Assembly (NCBI GenBank): GCA_023664735.1
Contig: JAMPFB010000008.1
Span: forward strand, 1-63,701
Length of the DNA stretch: 63,701 nt
From: Robinsoniella sp.
GTDB taxonomy: Bacteria > Bacillota > Clostridia > Lachnospirales > Lachnospiraceae
Direction: 5' to 3'
Part shown: positions 8,656 to 18,020 of the stretch, one piece after another
How the letters are laid out: the number at the start of each line of letters is the position of its first letter
Position numbering within the stretch: position 1 is the stretch's first letter
Notes under the pieces: generated by a model
The model's input: only the letters and a program-made list of their open reading frames with translations
What the model was told of the DNA's origin: nothing
Database searches by the model: none
Program-made: the position numbers and the translations under genes

Positions 8656-9492
8656 CTACCAGATAGTCCTTCCACCGTCCAGCAGCACTGTTGCCCCTGT
8701 CATATAAGAGCTTGCTTCGGAAAGCATATATAACACCGTTGCCGGATATTCCTCCGGCTTAGACATCCTTCCCATGGGAATTAAGTCAGAAAGCTTTTGA
8801 ATAAATTCCGGATCCTGTCCATTTTCCAGACTTGCCGGGCAGAGAGTATTTACCCGCACTCCCTTTTTTGCCCAATAGGTTGCCAGATACTTTGTCATTC
8901 CTATAAGCCCATGCTTTACTACCGAATAGGAAACAGGCTTAATAATCTGTTCCTCCTCAGGAATCCCTTCCTTTCTGTAAACCCGCTGATCCGGTGAGAT
9001 AATGCCATAATCAGATGCCACATTGATGACGACTCCTTTTCCCTGCTGCTCCATAACAGTTCCAAATACCTGTGCACACAGAAAAGCGCCGGTAAGCCCC
9101 ACGGCAATATCATCATTCCAAATATCCAAGGGAAGGTTGTGAAACTGTATTGCTCCCATATTATTAGAGCCGCCCTCCATCTTGGGATTATTGGCTGCAT
9201 TATTAATCAGCCCATCAATATGTCCATATTTCTTAAGCAGGATATCCCTTATTTCCTCCAGCTTTTCTTTTTTCGTAATGTCCGTCACAAGGGTTTCCAT
9301 GACTGCTTCCGGATAATCCTTTAAAAACTGTTCCTTTACTTTTTTTAAAGGCTCTTCAAAAATATCCAGAAGAACCGGAATACCTCCCCCTTCCAAAACC
9401 GCTTCCGTATGGCGTCTCCCAATCAATCCTGCGCCGCCGGTAATGACGATTACCTTTCCTTCAATCCTAAACTTTTCAAATAGAGAAGTCAT
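8656..9492 (-). CDS. Short-chain dehydrogenase/reductase of the surface-sugar type
   Basis: A 278-residue classical SDR: TGGAGLIG nucleotide-binding motif at 18-25, NNAA at 97-100, catalytic S160, Y189 and K193 (YSVVK). The C-terminus ends in DGGRTIW, typical of this superfamily. It overlaps the end of the Gfo/Idh oxidoreductase gene by 17 bases, and the same pairing occurs in many O-antigen and flagellin-sugar loci. A role in building a modified nucleotide sugar or a related polyol is likely, but the substrate cannot be read from the sequence. A gap of 107 bases with no clear promoter separates it from rfbD. Confidence 0.75.
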   Translation of the reverse strand: MTSLFEKFRIEGKVIVITGGAGLIGRRHTEAVLEGGGIPVLLDIFEEPLKKVKEQFLKDYPEAVMETLVTDITKKEKLEEIRDILLKKYGHIDGLINNAANNPKMEGGSNNMGAIQFHNLPLDIWNDDIAVGLTGAFLCAQVFGTVMEQQGKGVVINVASDYGIISPDQRVYRKEGIPEEEQIIKPVSYSVVKHGLIGMTKYLATYWAKKGVRVNTLCPASLENGQDPEFIQKLSDLIPMGRMSKPEEYPATVLYMLSEASSYMTGATVLLDGGRTIW

Positions 9493-10516
9493 TTACTATC
9501 CCTCCCGTTTCCATAGACTGCTTTGCCGCCATTGCCATCTGGAAGCTAACAATGCCGTCCTTTAAAGATATTGCCGGTTCCTTTCCCTGTTCCACACATT
9601 CCATGAACAGCTTCAACTCTTCCACAAACATGTCGTTTCTTGCAAAATCCTCAAACCGGATTTCTTCCGTTACATCATTTATGAATTTTACCACTGCCGC
9701 ATTTAACAAGTCCAAGGTAATCTGTCCTTTTTCCCCTACCACTTTTACAAACCGGCTGGGAGGACTTTGATAAAAATCAGCATGTACAGAAACCGGAAAG
9801 CTCCCTTTATCCGTATGAATCTTATAAACAGCCTCACAATTGTCCTCAACATCAATGCTCAAATTTCCATTGATTCCGCCTGCCGCATAGACGCTTTCCG
9901 GCTTTCCGAACAAATCATACAAATAATCCAGCTCATGTATCATCTGATTCAGCACCACGCCGCCTCCTAAATCCTTTCTTGCCATATAGGTATCTTTATA
10001 ATCCTCATAGGTATGCATGGTGGTAAGCCTCTCTCCCACTACAGCCCGGACAGACAGTATCGTCCCAAGCTCTCCTGCTTTAAGACACTGCTTTAAATAT
10101 TTCATTCCGGGATGAAAACGGTTTTGAAAGCCAACAAATACTTTTATCTTCTTTTCCTCTGAAATCTGTAACAGCTCCCTAATCCCTTCTGGACTGTCCG
10201 ATATAGGCTTTTCCAAAAAAATATGGCAGCCTGCCTTTGCACAGGCAATGGCACAGGGAATATGGTGGCTGGTAGGATTGGTCACAAAGGCAGCCTCCGG
10301 CTTTTCCCGCAAAGCTTCCTCAAGGCTTGAAAAGGAGCGAATTCCATATTCCTCTTCTAAGGATACGTTTTCCCGTATTTTCATATCATCAGAAAAGGTT
10401 CTTTTCAGCCCTCTTACCCGGTAAGCAATGATATCCACACTATTTCCATAAAGGCGCCTGATATTCCGAAGATGTCTCTGCCCAATGCTTCCAAGTCCAA
10501 TCATCAATATTTTCAT
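9476..10516 (-). CDS. Gfo/Idh/MocA-family oxidoreductase
   Basis: This 346-residue protein starts with the Rossmann motif MIGLGSIGQRH (5-15) and has the EKP signature at 102-104 (FLEKPIS), with a following HELDYL segment typical of the family's substrate-binding domain. These enzymes oxidise or reduce sugars or nucleotide sugars with bound NAD(P). The gene overlaps the DUF2304 gene by 4 bases and the SDR gene by 17. I infer that it works with that SDR on one sugar precursor. The family is broad, so the substrate remains open. Confidence 0.78.
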   Translation of the reverse strand: MKILMIGLGSIGQRHLRNIRRLYGNSVDIIAYRVRGLKRTFSDDMKIRENVSLEEEYGIRSFSSLEEALREKPEAAFVTNPTSHHIPCAIACAKAGCHIFLEKPISDSPEGIRELLQISEEKKIKVFVGFQNRFHPGMKYLKQCLKAGELGTILSVRAVVGERLTTMHTYEDYKDTYMARKDLGGGVVLNQMIHELDYLYDLFGKPESVYAAGGINGNLSIDVEDNCEAVYKIHTDKGSFPVSVHADFYQSPPSRFVKVVGEKGQITLDLLNAAVVKFINDVTEEIRFEDFARNDMFVEELKLFMECVEQGKEPAISLKDGIVSFQMAMAAKQSMETGGIVNDFSI

Positions 10517-10884
10517 GTTGTTTTTTCCTCTTTTTCCTTCATGAGTTTTTCTATTTTTTCTTCATTTAAGGCTACTGCCTGAGATAATTTCCTGACCCGC
10601 TCCGACATTCTCGAAAGGGTAACTGTCAACGTAAAAATAATCAACAGGGAAAAGCAAAAGCCCAGAAAAAATATCATGTTAACCGGCGCCCATATGCCAA
10701 GTATAAGGGAAATCCGTGTCAGCAGCGTGGGAAAGCAGTCCAGCACCAGCACGAACACAATTGCCATCAGCCATGACAGCGCATATTTTAATTCCAGCCT
10801 TCTCCTTCTAATCATGTTAATTATGGCTGCCAGCCCGATTACTAGACAGACACCGATAATAATCTGAATTTTTACAGTCATCAT
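10513..10884 (-). CDS. DUF2304 small membrane protein
   Basis: A 123-residue protein with three hydrophobic helices (about residues 5-22, 34-52 and 68-88) and a charged, helical C-terminal tail (MSERVRKLSQAV onward) that could form a coiled coil. Sequence and layout match DUF2304, a family regularly found beside DPM1-type GT2 enzymes in surface glycan loci. It lies 9 bases after such a GT2 gene (10894-11583). A function is not established; holding the cytoplasmic GT2 at the membrane is an inference from the neighbourhood. Two ATGs in tandem (10884, 10881) follow AGGAAG, and either may be used. Confidence 0.7.
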   Translation of the reverse strand: MMTVKIQIIIGVCLVIGLAAIINMIRRRRLELKYALSWLMAIVFVLVLDCFPTLLTRISLILGIWAPVNMIFFLGFCFSLLIIFTLTVTLSRMSERVRKLSQAVALNEEKIEKLMKEKEEKTT

Positions 10885-10893
10885 ATAAGCTTC

Positions 10894-11583
10894 CTACTTT
10901 CTAAGGGCTTCCACTAAAATTGCCAATGTTACTTTAATCATATAATATACGGAACGTACAGGAGAAATGGAGGATACTCCTTCTTCCCTTTCTCTCATCT
11001 TCACTGGATATTCTTCTATTTTCTTTCCCACGTTTAAAATTGCCACAGCGCTTTCCGGTTCCGGATAATCCTTGGGATAGCAGTTTGCATAAATCTCCAT
11101 GACGCTGCGGTTTGCCATGCGCATTCCGGAGGTGGGGTCTGTAATCTTCACTCCAGTCAACAGCTTAATCAAATGGGAAAAATAGCGGATGCCAAACCGC
11201 CTCAGCCCAGATGACTGAAAGCCTTCCTTTTCTAAAAACCTAGAGCCAATCAGCAAATCCACATCCCTGCTTTTCATATAATCCCGCATTTCTTCCAGAT
11301 AGCTTGCATCATGCTGCCCGTCACCGTCAAACTGCACTGCATAGTCATAACCGTTTTTATAGGCATACAGGTAGCCTGTCTGCACAGCGCCGCCGATTCC
11401 AAGATTTACAGGCAGGTTCAGTACACACAGTCCATGCTCCTTACACAGCTCTAACGTCTTATCCATGGAACAGTCATTTACGATTACATAGTCAAAGCTC
11501 TTTGCATGTTCTTTAATATCATTTACTGTTTTTAGTATACTTTTTTCCTCATTATATGCAGGAATGATTACTAAACTTTTCAT
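10894..11583 (-). CDS. GT2 glycosyltransferase, dolichol-phosphate-mannose-synthase-like
   Basis: The 229-residue product is a soluble GT-A enzyme: VIIPAYNEE at the N-terminus, VNDCSMD, and the DxD motif in QFDGDGQHD. DPSGMR-like DPTSGMR and the short length fit the DPM1-like branch, which loads a sugar onto polyprenyl phosphate at the inner membrane face. There is no membrane anchor of its own; the adjacent DUF2304 protein may provide one. It plausibly makes the lipid-linked donor for the GT-C transferases of this locus (6476-7675, 12372-14576, 137-2206). GAGGAAT precedes the ATG. Confidence 0.8.
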   Translation of the reverse strand: MKSLVIIPAYNEEKSILKTVNDIKEHAKSFDYVIVNDCSMDKTLELCKEHGLCVLNLPVNLGIGGAVQTGYLYAYKNGYDYAVQFDGDGQHDASYLEEMRDYMKSRDVDLLIGSRFLEKEGFQSSGLRRFGIRYFSHLIKLLTGVKITDPTSGMRMANRSVMEIYANCYPKDYPEPESAVAILNVGKKIEEYPVKMREREEGVSSISPVRSVYYMIKVTLAILVEALRK

Positions 11584-11635
11584 CGCATTCCTCGTTTTGT
11601 TTTCTAATACAATTATCCTTCCTGATAACTGCGTC

Positions 11636-12382
11636 TTAACCCAAAAACTGCTTCAATACCCGAAGGGTTCTTAGAAAATCCGTCACCCATGCAAAACGGA
11701 TGTGATTTTCCTTTAAAGCCCTGTGCCCTTCCTTTAAGGAGGCTATATAATTGGGCAGTCCTCCGGTGCTTGTGCTGTTTTCCCCATAAAACATGTATAC
11801 CAGCACTTCATCTATATAAGCTAGTTTTACCTTTTTCTCCTTTAACATACGAATCATAAATTCATAATCCGCTGCAATTTTATATTCTGTTTTGTAAAGC
11901 CCGTAGGCATCGTATATGTCCTTTTTTAAATACATGGTAGGGTGTCCGGGCATCCAGCCGCTTTTTATGCTGCCCTGCCCCATTCTCCATTTCCGGATTA
12001 CCTTTCCGGTCTTGTCCACATAATCAATATCTCCATGAACGCCGTCGCTGCCGCTTTCTTCTACGGCCCGCACCATTTTGGAAATCACATGGCTGTCTGC
12101 AAACTGATCAAAGGCAAATCCCACCAAGTCCCCCTCTGCCATGCGGATTCCCTTATTGATTGCATCATAAATCCCAGCATCCGGCTCCGAAATCCATTTG
12201 ATTCCTTCCGGAAACAATTTCTCGGATTCCTTTATAAGCTCTATCGTGCCATCCCTAGAACCGCCGTCTACAATAATATATTCTATATCCCCATAATCCT
12301 GTCGGCATACGCCGTCTATGGTCTTTTTCAGATTTTCTACATCATTGTAGGTAGTTGTAATTACCGATACCTTAATTGCCAT
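11636..12382 (-). CDS. GT2 family glycosyltransferase
   Basis: A 248-residue GT-A fold transferase with VSVITTTYND, IIVDGGSRDGT and GDIDYVD, then a region resembling WcaA/colanic-acid type GT2 enzymes (GHPTMYLKK). It likely adds one sugar to the growing lipid-linked unit on the cytoplasmic side. I chose the ATG at 12382, which has GGAAAGGA upstream; an ATG 24 bases earlier has only a weak site. With this start the gene overlaps the end of the upstream GT39-like gene by 11 bases. Donor sugar is not predictable. Confidence 0.78.
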   Translation of the reverse strand: MAIKVSVITTTYNDVENLKKTIDGVCRQDYGDIEYIIVDGGSRDGTIELIKESEKLFPEGIKWISEPDAGIYDAINKGIRMAEGDLVGFAFDQFADSHVISKMVRAVEESGSDGVHGDIDYVDKTGKVIRKWRMGQGSIKSGWMPGHPTMYLKKDIYDAYGLYKTEYKIAADYEFMIRMLKEKKVKLAYIDEVLVYMFYGENSTSTGGLPNYIASLKEGHRALKENHIRFAWVTDFLRTLRVLKQFLG

Positions 12383-14576
12383 AGGAGAAATCCTTTCCTT
12401 TTCCATTCTTTTCTATTTTACAACAAAATACCAAAAATAGGAAGAGCAGGAAGAGACCTGTAACAAAAATCACATATTCTTTTACAGAATAAAGAGAGCC
12501 TATTGTTTTTTCGGACACAAGAAAGGTCAAGTCCCTTCCCTCTTCCAACAGGCAGCCGCCTTTCGGGTAGCTGTCGTAGCCTCCCATATAATATGTGACA
12601 AATTCCATATAGCTTTCCCTGCTTCCTTCTGTTTTTTCCATAGTTAAAAGAAAAGTTTCCCCATCCCTTGGATATACTGTCTCAAATTGCTTTTCAAACC
12701 CGCCCTGATAGGCTTTTCCCACTTCTTTTAAGGTTTCCGTAAAAATAAGCCCAGAGCTGGTTCCGGTTAAAGTAACCCGATAAGCGCTGTCATTTTCCTC
12801 TCCCAAAGGGTTCCTCCATTGAAACAACAGATAATTAAATGGAACTAAGCAGGAAAAGCTCTGGGTAAGGCTTTCCCTTACCTGAAACGGTTCGTTTGCC
12901 AGAAGCTGCGTAACTGCCGGGTGACTCATTTCCCGTTCTTCTTTTGTATAAATCCTATAATTGATTAGGAGAAAGCTTCCCAGTAAAACAGCGCCCATGG
13001 CTCCCATAACAAGCAGGGCTGCCCTTCCCTTCCTGCTATAAGCTGCCTTGCTTTCCTTTTCCATTCCCATGCCTGCAAGAAGCCCCATAATAAGCAGAAA
13101 TGGAATCTGGTACTGTGCCGCTGCTTCCCACAGCACATAAAACAAAAAGCCTCCCAATAAGGTAATCTGCAACAAAAAGCTTTCCCACCGGAACCTCTTT
13201 TGAAAGCCCAATACAATAAAAAGCAGGACAAGCATATGATAAGCCTGAGCATAGCACAAAAAGCCCCCGCTTTTTTCTCCCAGAATATACGAATAGCCTT
13301 TGTCCGTCCTTATGGCATTTTCATAAAACATTTTATAACTGTTGGCGCCACCGGAAAAGGTATGGTCTATTTTTTTGCCTGCCTGTCTGATACAGCCTGC
13401 AATGCCAAGTTCCTTCAGCCTTTCTGCCAGCCTTTCCCTTACTGCCTGCTTTTTTTCCTCTTTTGTGGAAAAGCCTGCTGTAAAGGCTTCATCCTCCTCA
13501 TTGTGGAAGCCTTCTCCGCTTAAAGACATCATAAGCCAGTGGGTCGTAGGAAATGCAGTATCTCTTGTATCAATTCCAATGACTTTTACTCCTACGGCCG
13601 TCAAAAAAGCCGTCAGGCAAATAGCAGCAAAAAAAGCCACAAGCCCATGGCACAAACAGCTCCGCAATATTTTTTTGGAAAGCTGGTTCCTGCTTTTCCA
13701 CAATAACAGTGCGCCACAAACAGCGGCTCCAATAAAAGGAATGATGGTAGTTGCCCGCAGGTAATAGCCGATGCCAAAACAAATCCCTGTCCCTAGGGCA
13801 CGAACCGCCTGTTTGTTCCATTTATCCTCTTTTCCCTTTACCATGCTTACAAAAAAGTAAAGAAAGCCCATAAACCATGGCAGGGATAACGTCATGGTGT
13901 AATAATAAGATACTGTTACATACAAAAATGGATTGCAGCCCCAAAAAAGCAGCAGCATATTCCGCCAATAGCAGTCAGATTCCGGTTTTATTTTTTTCCA
14001 TAGAAGGAAGGTAAAGAACAGGCTTATATCCAGCGCTGCCAGATTTACCCCATTGAAAAGCAGCGGCAGGCTGCCATCTGTCATCCCGAAACACTTTCCA
14101 AGCTTTAATAGACCCATAGTAAGCAGCACAAAACCGTTTTGATTGGGATAGACAGAAAGGTAATACCATGCCTCTCCTGCCACCCTGCCCTGCTCTAACA
14201 GAGAATTAGCGCCGCCTGCTACAAAGGCTCCATCCCACAAATATAGGCTCCTGTAATAAAATAGGAAGAACATTTGAACAAACAAAATTAGGGCACATTG
14301 CAGCGGAAACAGCTTTTTTAACAAAGACTTTGGCAAAGCCCGAAACAGCCTGCCCATCCCATAAAAGAAAAATAACAGCATACAAAGACTTCCTGCTAAT
14401 GCCAGTATGCCATAGCTTCCGGTTGTATCCACCTGCCCAAAGCCCTTTACAAAAACAAAGGCAAGAAACAGAAAAAGACAGGCTTCCACAAATATCTGCA
14501 TTCCCTGTTCTATATGAAACTTTTCTTTTTGCTTATTATTCTGTGTCATTTCTGTTTCCATTCTTTTTATTGCCAT
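12372..14576 (-). CDS. Large GT-C membrane glycosyltransferase (GT39-like)
   Basis: A 734-residue protein with about a dozen membrane helices. Its first long outside loop has WDGAFV (D115) and YPNQNG (153-158), like the acidic first loop of GT39/PMT-type enzymes. A soluble region lies between about residues 555 and 700, before a final helix near the C-terminus. I infer transfer from a polyprenyl-phosphate sugar on the outer face. Three in-frame ATGs occur (14576, 14561, 14549) and none has a strong ribosome-binding site, so the start is uncertain by up to nine codons. Gaps to neighbours are 14 bases upstream and an overlap downstream. Confidence 0.68.
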   Translation of the reverse strand: MAIKRMETEMTQNNKQKEKFHIEQGMQIFVEACLFLFLAFVFVKGFGQVDTTGSYGILALAGSLCMLLFFFYGMGRLFRALPKSLLKKLFPLQCALILFVQMFFLFYYRSLYLWDGAFVAGGANSLLEQGRVAGEAWYYLSVYPNQNGFVLLTMGLLKLGKCFGMTDGSLPLLFNGVNLAALDISLFFTFLLWKKIKPESDCYWRNMLLLFWGCNPFLYVTVSYYYTMTLSLPWFMGFLYFFVSMVKGKEDKWNKQAVRALGTGICFGIGYYLRATTIIPFIGAAVCGALLLWKSRNQLSKKILRSCLCHGLVAFFAAICLTAFLTAVGVKVIGIDTRDTAFPTTHWLMMSLSGEGFHNEEDEAFTAGFSTKEEKKQAVRERLAERLKELGIAGCIRQAGKKIDHTFSGGANSYKMFYENAIRTDKGYSYILGEKSGGFLCYAQAYHMLVLLFIVLGFQKRFRWESFLLQITLLGGFLFYVLWEAAAQYQIPFLLIMGLLAGMGMEKESKAAYSRKGRAALLVMGAMGAVLLGSFLLINYRIYTKEEREMSHPAVTQLLANEPFQVRESLTQSFSCLVPFNYLLFQWRNPLGEENDSAYRVTLTGTSSGLIFTETLKEVGKAYQGGFEKQFETVYPRDGETFLLTMEKTEGSRESYMEFVTYYMGGYDSYPKGGCLLEEGRDLTFLVSEKTIGSLYSVKEYVIFVTGLFLLFLFLVFCCKIEKNGKGKDFSYGN

Positions 14577-14590
14577 AAAATTATTGTGAA

Positions 14591-15823
14591 TTATCTTTTT
14601 ATCTGCTCGTATAGCTTTAAATATTCTCCGTACCGCTCTTCCTTTTGAAAGCTACATGCCCTTACACGGCATGCCTTTTTGGAATACAAATAACCTGCGC
14701 TTTCCGGTTCCCGTTTTTGCTCCTCCACTACTGCAAGAACTTCTTTTATGGCGGCAAGCAGCCTGTCAAAGTTTCCTTTTTTTACTATCTTTCCACAAGT
14801 AGGGTTGATGGATTCAGGACTTCCTCCTGTTTCAAAGGTCACTACCGGGGTGCCACAGGCAAGCGCTTCCAGATTTGTTGTGGGGAAATTGTCTTCCAAA
14901 GTTGCATTAACATATACGCTTGCTTCATTATATAACGCTGCCAGCTCTTCCAGACTTTCCGTTCTTGTAACCGGGACAAGCTCTCCTTTTGAATATTTCC
15001 GCAAAAGCCTGCCTGCCTGTTTTTTACTTACTCCCACCAGCTTTATGACGTAGCCCTCTGGCAGATGCTCTGCAAGCTGCTCAAAATAGGGCAGCCCTTT
15101 TCTTGGCTCCCACACATTGGCAACTCCTAAAATCACCTTTTTCTTTTCTATCCCTTCCATTGGGCGGAATTTCTCAAGGTCGATTCCATTGGGAATGACC
15201 TTCACCGGATATTCTTTTAAAAAGGAGTCCTTAACCAGCTCTCCCAACCATTTGCTTGGCGTTACGATAACAAGCTTTTCCACCCCCTGAAAGCTCTGCT
15301 GCTTTCTTATATAGGAATTTTGGGAATTATCCTTAAAGATGGCATAAGGATAGGCAGTTCTGTGGATAGGGCAGCTTTCACAGCCTTTCTTCCACTTGTC
15401 ACAATTGGCATAGTCAAAATAAGCGCAATGTCCGGTAAATGCCCAACTGTCATGAAGGGTCCACACAACCGGAATATGTTTCTTTTTTATAAAAGCAAAA
15501 AGCATTTCCACATTCAGATAAAATCCATGAATATTATGCAGATGAATCAAATCCGGATTAATCTGCTCCACCCATTCCAAAAATGCTTCTGTTTTTTTTT
15601 CGGAACCAAAGCCGCTTTCCCCCTGAAAAAAATTTTTTAGCACATGCTGATAAAAATCCAGCCTGCTTCCTATCTTATAGGATGCCGTATGCTCTGTTGC
15701 TTTTCCCCTTCCATATGCTATATAGGGAACATGTCCTGCCTTTTCACATGTCCGGTATAAGTCTACCGCAATCCGCCCTACGCTGCCTGTTCCGCTAACT
15801 GTATTTATTTGAAGAATTCTCAT
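14591..15823 (-). CDS. GT4 family glycosyltransferase
   Basis: The 410-residue product has the GT-B layout: an N-terminal domain beginning MRILQINTVSGTGSVGRI, a linker HLHNIHGFYLNVEML, and a C-terminal GT4 domain with VIPNGIDLEKFRP, VANVWEPRKGLPYF and EALACGTPVVTFETGGSPE (donor-binding E residues). A central insert carries several Cys (YANCDKWKKGCESCPIHR), as in WcaC-like capsule GT4 enzymes. It is the first gene of the 13-gene glycan run. The ATG at 15823 has AAAGGTG upstream; a GTG three codons earlier is in frame but overlaps that site. It is probably an early cytoplasmic transferase of the repeat unit. Confidence 0.85.
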   Translation of the reverse strand: MRILQINTVSGTGSVGRIAVDLYRTCEKAGHVPYIAYGRGKATEHTASYKIGSRLDFYQHVLKNFFQGESGFGSEKKTEAFLEWVEQINPDLIHLHNIHGFYLNVEMLFAFIKKKHIPVVWTLHDSWAFTGHCAYFDYANCDKWKKGCESCPIHRTAYPYAIFKDNSQNSYIRKQQSFQGVEKLVIVTPSKWLGELVKDSFLKEYPVKVIPNGIDLEKFRPMEGIEKKKVILGVANVWEPRKGLPYFEQLAEHLPEGYVIKLVGVSKKQAGRLLRKYSKGELVPVTRTESLEELAALYNEASVYVNATLEDNFPTTNLEALACGTPVVTFETGGSPESINPTCGKIVKKGNFDRLLAAIKEVLAVVEEQKREPESAGYLYSKKACRVRACSFQKEERYGEYLKLYEQIKR

Positions 15824-15875
15824 AATCCGCACCTTTAAACATTCTTAATATTTCTTAAACTGATTCCCTTTTTTA

Positions 15876-15904
15876 TTTACATACTTTCTTATTTTGTATA
15901 TAAT
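15876..15904 (+). promoter_or_regulatory. Sigma-A-type promoter of the fucosyltransferase-like gene
   Basis: TTTACA at 15876-15881 and TATAAT at 15899-15904 are separated by exactly 17 bases and stand about 40 bases before the ATG at 15947. This is nearly consensus for the main housekeeping sigma factor. It lies in the divergent gap facing the 13-gene minus-strand glycan run, for which I could not identify an equally clear promoter. Confidence 0.75.
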
Positions 15905-15946
15905 ATTTCTAGTCTGCAAAGACAATAAGCCTTCAGGAGACCAATT

Positions 15947-16732
15947 ATGATAATAATACAACCTATTGGTGGTTTGTGCAATAGAATGAGAGCCATAAAT
16001 TCAGCTTATATGCTGGCAAAGGAACGGGATGATAGCCTTACCGTAATTTGGTTTAACAATCCGGAATTAAACTGTCCCTTTCATGAGCTTTTTCTTCCAA
16101 ATGCCAATTTCAAGGTGGTGGATATTTATTCTAAATGGAATTTGAAAAAGCTCTGGTACCAGCTTTGCTTTTCTTTTGTTTCCAACGAAGCGATTAAAGC
16201 CCATAAAGGAGACGGCCTGTTAGACGAGGCTTATCGAAAAGGGCTTCCCAAAAATATTTACATTGCTACCGAGGAACATTTTTATCCATGCCACGAATAT
16301 GACTTATTTATTCCTACCAAAGTATTGCAGGCACAAATCAATAAGCTGACCCATTCCTTTGGCTCCCATCCGGTAGGCGTCCATATCCGCCGTACCGACA
16401 ACAAGCCTGCCATAGACAAAAGCTCTACAAATGCCTTCGTTCAGGCAATGAAAAAGGAACTGGAAGCTTTTCCTGATACGATGTTCTATCTGGCAACTGA
16501 TGATTTATCAGAAGAGGAACAGCTTCGGGAGATTTTTCCTGAACGGATTATTTCCAATGAGAATCGGGATTTGTCCAGAAATAGCGTTTCCGGAATCAAG
16601 GATGCTCTGGTGGATTTATGGTGCTTATCCAACACTGCCATGATTATCGGAAGCTACTTCAGCTCTTTTACGGATATTGCCGCCGATTTAAAGGGAATTC
16701 CAAAAATAATTGCAGGCGCAAAAGAAACATGA
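15947..16732 (+). CDS. Fucosyltransferase-like GT-B glycosyltransferase
   Basis: A 261-residue soluble protein. GGLCNRMRA at 8-16 resembles the GGLGNQ-type start motif of GDP-fucose transferases. VHIRRTD at 145-151 matches the HxRRxD motif that binds the nucleotide in alpha-1,2 and alpha-1,6 fucosyltransferases (GT11, GT23/NodZ-like superfamily). The late SYFSSFTDIA segment also fits. Fucose as donor is inferred from the superfamily only. AGGAGA precedes the ATG. The gene is transcribed away from the glycan run, so it may be regulated separately as a capping or decoration step. Confidence 0.7.
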   Translation: MIIIQPIGGLCNRMRAINSAYMLAKERDDSLTVIWFNNPELNCPFHELFLPNANFKVVDIYSKWNLKKLWYQLCFSFVSNEAIKAHKGDGLLDEAYRKGLPKNIYIATEEHFYPCHEYDLFIPTKVLQAQINKLTHSFGSHPVGVHIRRTDNKPAIDKSSTNAFVQAMKKELEAFPDTMFYLATDDLSEEEQLREIFPERIISNENRDLSRNSVSGIKDALVDLWCLSNTAMIIGSYFSSFTDIAADLKGIPKIIAGAKET

Positions 16733-16762
16733 TATACTCTACAAAGACGAAAAGTTAACTAA

Positions 16763-16780
16763 CAGCCTGCTTTCAGGCTG
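16763..16780 (+). terminator. Short hairpin after the fucosyltransferase-like gene
   Basis: CAGCCTG (16763-16769) and CAGGCTG (16774-16780) form a perfect 7-bp stem with a 4-base loop, 30 bases after the stop codon. No U-run follows, so termination would be weak. It may only reduce read-through into the lipoprotein gene whose ribosome-binding site follows directly. Confidence 0.35.
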
Positions 16781-16803
16781 AATATGAGGAAGGAATTTTT
16801 ACA

Positions 16804-18006
16804 ATGAAAAGATTAAGTGTACTAGCATTAACGGTGCTTGCTTCTTCGCTTCTTCTTTTTGGTTGTGGAAAAGAAGAAACCACACCCGAAGAGCCGGAGA
16901 CAACACAGGAACCCACACAGGATACTATGGAAGAGCCTGTTACTGAACCGGAACCGGAAGAAATCGGCTTTGTAGATGATGAAGAGATTCCGGCAGGCAT
17001 GATACGAAGCCAGCTTACAAATGAATTTGTGGATGCATCCTTAGCAGATAAGCGTCCAATATCCGTTATGATCAATAACATTATCAACGCAGTGCCCCAC
17101 TCCGGCATTTCACAGGCAGGCGTTATTTATGAGTGTGTAGTAGAAGGCAGCCTGACTCGTATGCTGGCAGTATTTGAAAACTGGGAAGAGATTGAAAAAA
17201 TCGGACCTGTCAGAAGCTGCCGCGATTATTTTGTATACTGGGCATATGAATGGGATTCCATTTACTGTCACTTTGGTGGCCCCAAGCTTTATGTGGACTC
17301 TGTATTAAGCCGTGAGGAAACAGACAATTTAGACGGCACCTCTTTAGACGGCACTGCATTTTTCCGTACTTCAGACCGTAAAGCGCCCCACAACGCCTAT
17401 ACCAGCGGCGCTCATGTTTTAAAGGGTGTGGAGAAAAAGGGATATTCTCTGACACATACTCCCAATTACAGAGAAGGACACTTTAATTTTACCAATAATC
17501 TCCATCCAAACGATTTATCCCAGTACAGCAGCGCAATCAATGCTGCATACATGGCACCCGGCTATCTGGTAAACAAGCCATGGTTTGAATACAATGCGGA
17601 GGATGGCTTATATTACAGATACCAGTACGGAAAAGCACATACAGATGTGGAAAACGGCCAGCAGCTTGCTTTTAAGAATGTTATTTTCCAGAATACTTAT
17701 TACGAAACAAGAGATGACCATGGGTATCTGGCATTTAAGGATCATGACGATACGAGGGACGGCTATTACTTTACAAACGGCAAGGCAATTCATATCCGTT
17801 GGAAGAAATCCAGCGATTTCAGCCCTACCAAGTATTATGATGATGATTTGAATGAGATTATGCTCAATCCGGGCAAGACCTTCATCTGTATCATTCAGGA
17901 TCAGAAATCCGATGCAGTTGTCGTAAAGGATGCAGATGGAAACATTACTTTGGGAGGCGAAAGCAGTTCTTCTGAGGAAGATATTGATACTACTGCCGAA
18001 GAATAG
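16804..18006 (+). CDS. DUF3048 (YerB-like) lipoprotein
   Basis: The 400-residue product has a lipoprotein signal peptide ending LLLFGC (C21), an acidic Glu/Pro/Thr linker to about residue 60, and then a DUF3048 domain: RPISVMINN, HSGISQAGVIYE, GSLTRMLAVFE, GPVRSCRDYFVYWA and HFGGP are all recognisable. A second part after residue 240 matches the YerB C-terminal domain. It should be anchored on the outside of the membrane; the biochemical role of YerB proteins is unclear. AAGGAA precedes the ATG. A strong terminator at 18021-18073 closes the unit. Confidence 0.88.
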   Translation: MKRLSVLALTVLASSLLLFGCGKEETTPEEPETTQEPTQDTMEEPVTEPEPEEIGFVDDEEIPAGMIRSQLTNEFVDASLADKRPISVMINNIINAVPHSGISQAGVIYECVVEGSLTRMLAVFENWEEIEKIGPVRSCRDYFVYWAYEWDSIYCHFGGPKLYVDSVLSREETDNLDGTSLDGTAFFRTSDRKAPHNAYTSGAHVLKGVEKKGYSLTHTPNYREGHFNFTNNLHPNDLSQYSSAINAAYMAPGYLVNKPWFEYNAEDGLYYRYQYGKAHTDVENGQQLAFKNVIFQNTYYETRDDHGYLAFKDHDDTRDGYYFTNGKAIHIRWKKSSDFSPTKYYDDDLNEIMLNPGKTFICIIQDQKSDAVVVKDADGNITLGGESSSSEEDIDTTAEE

Positions 18007-18020
18007 AAAGATTGTAGCAG

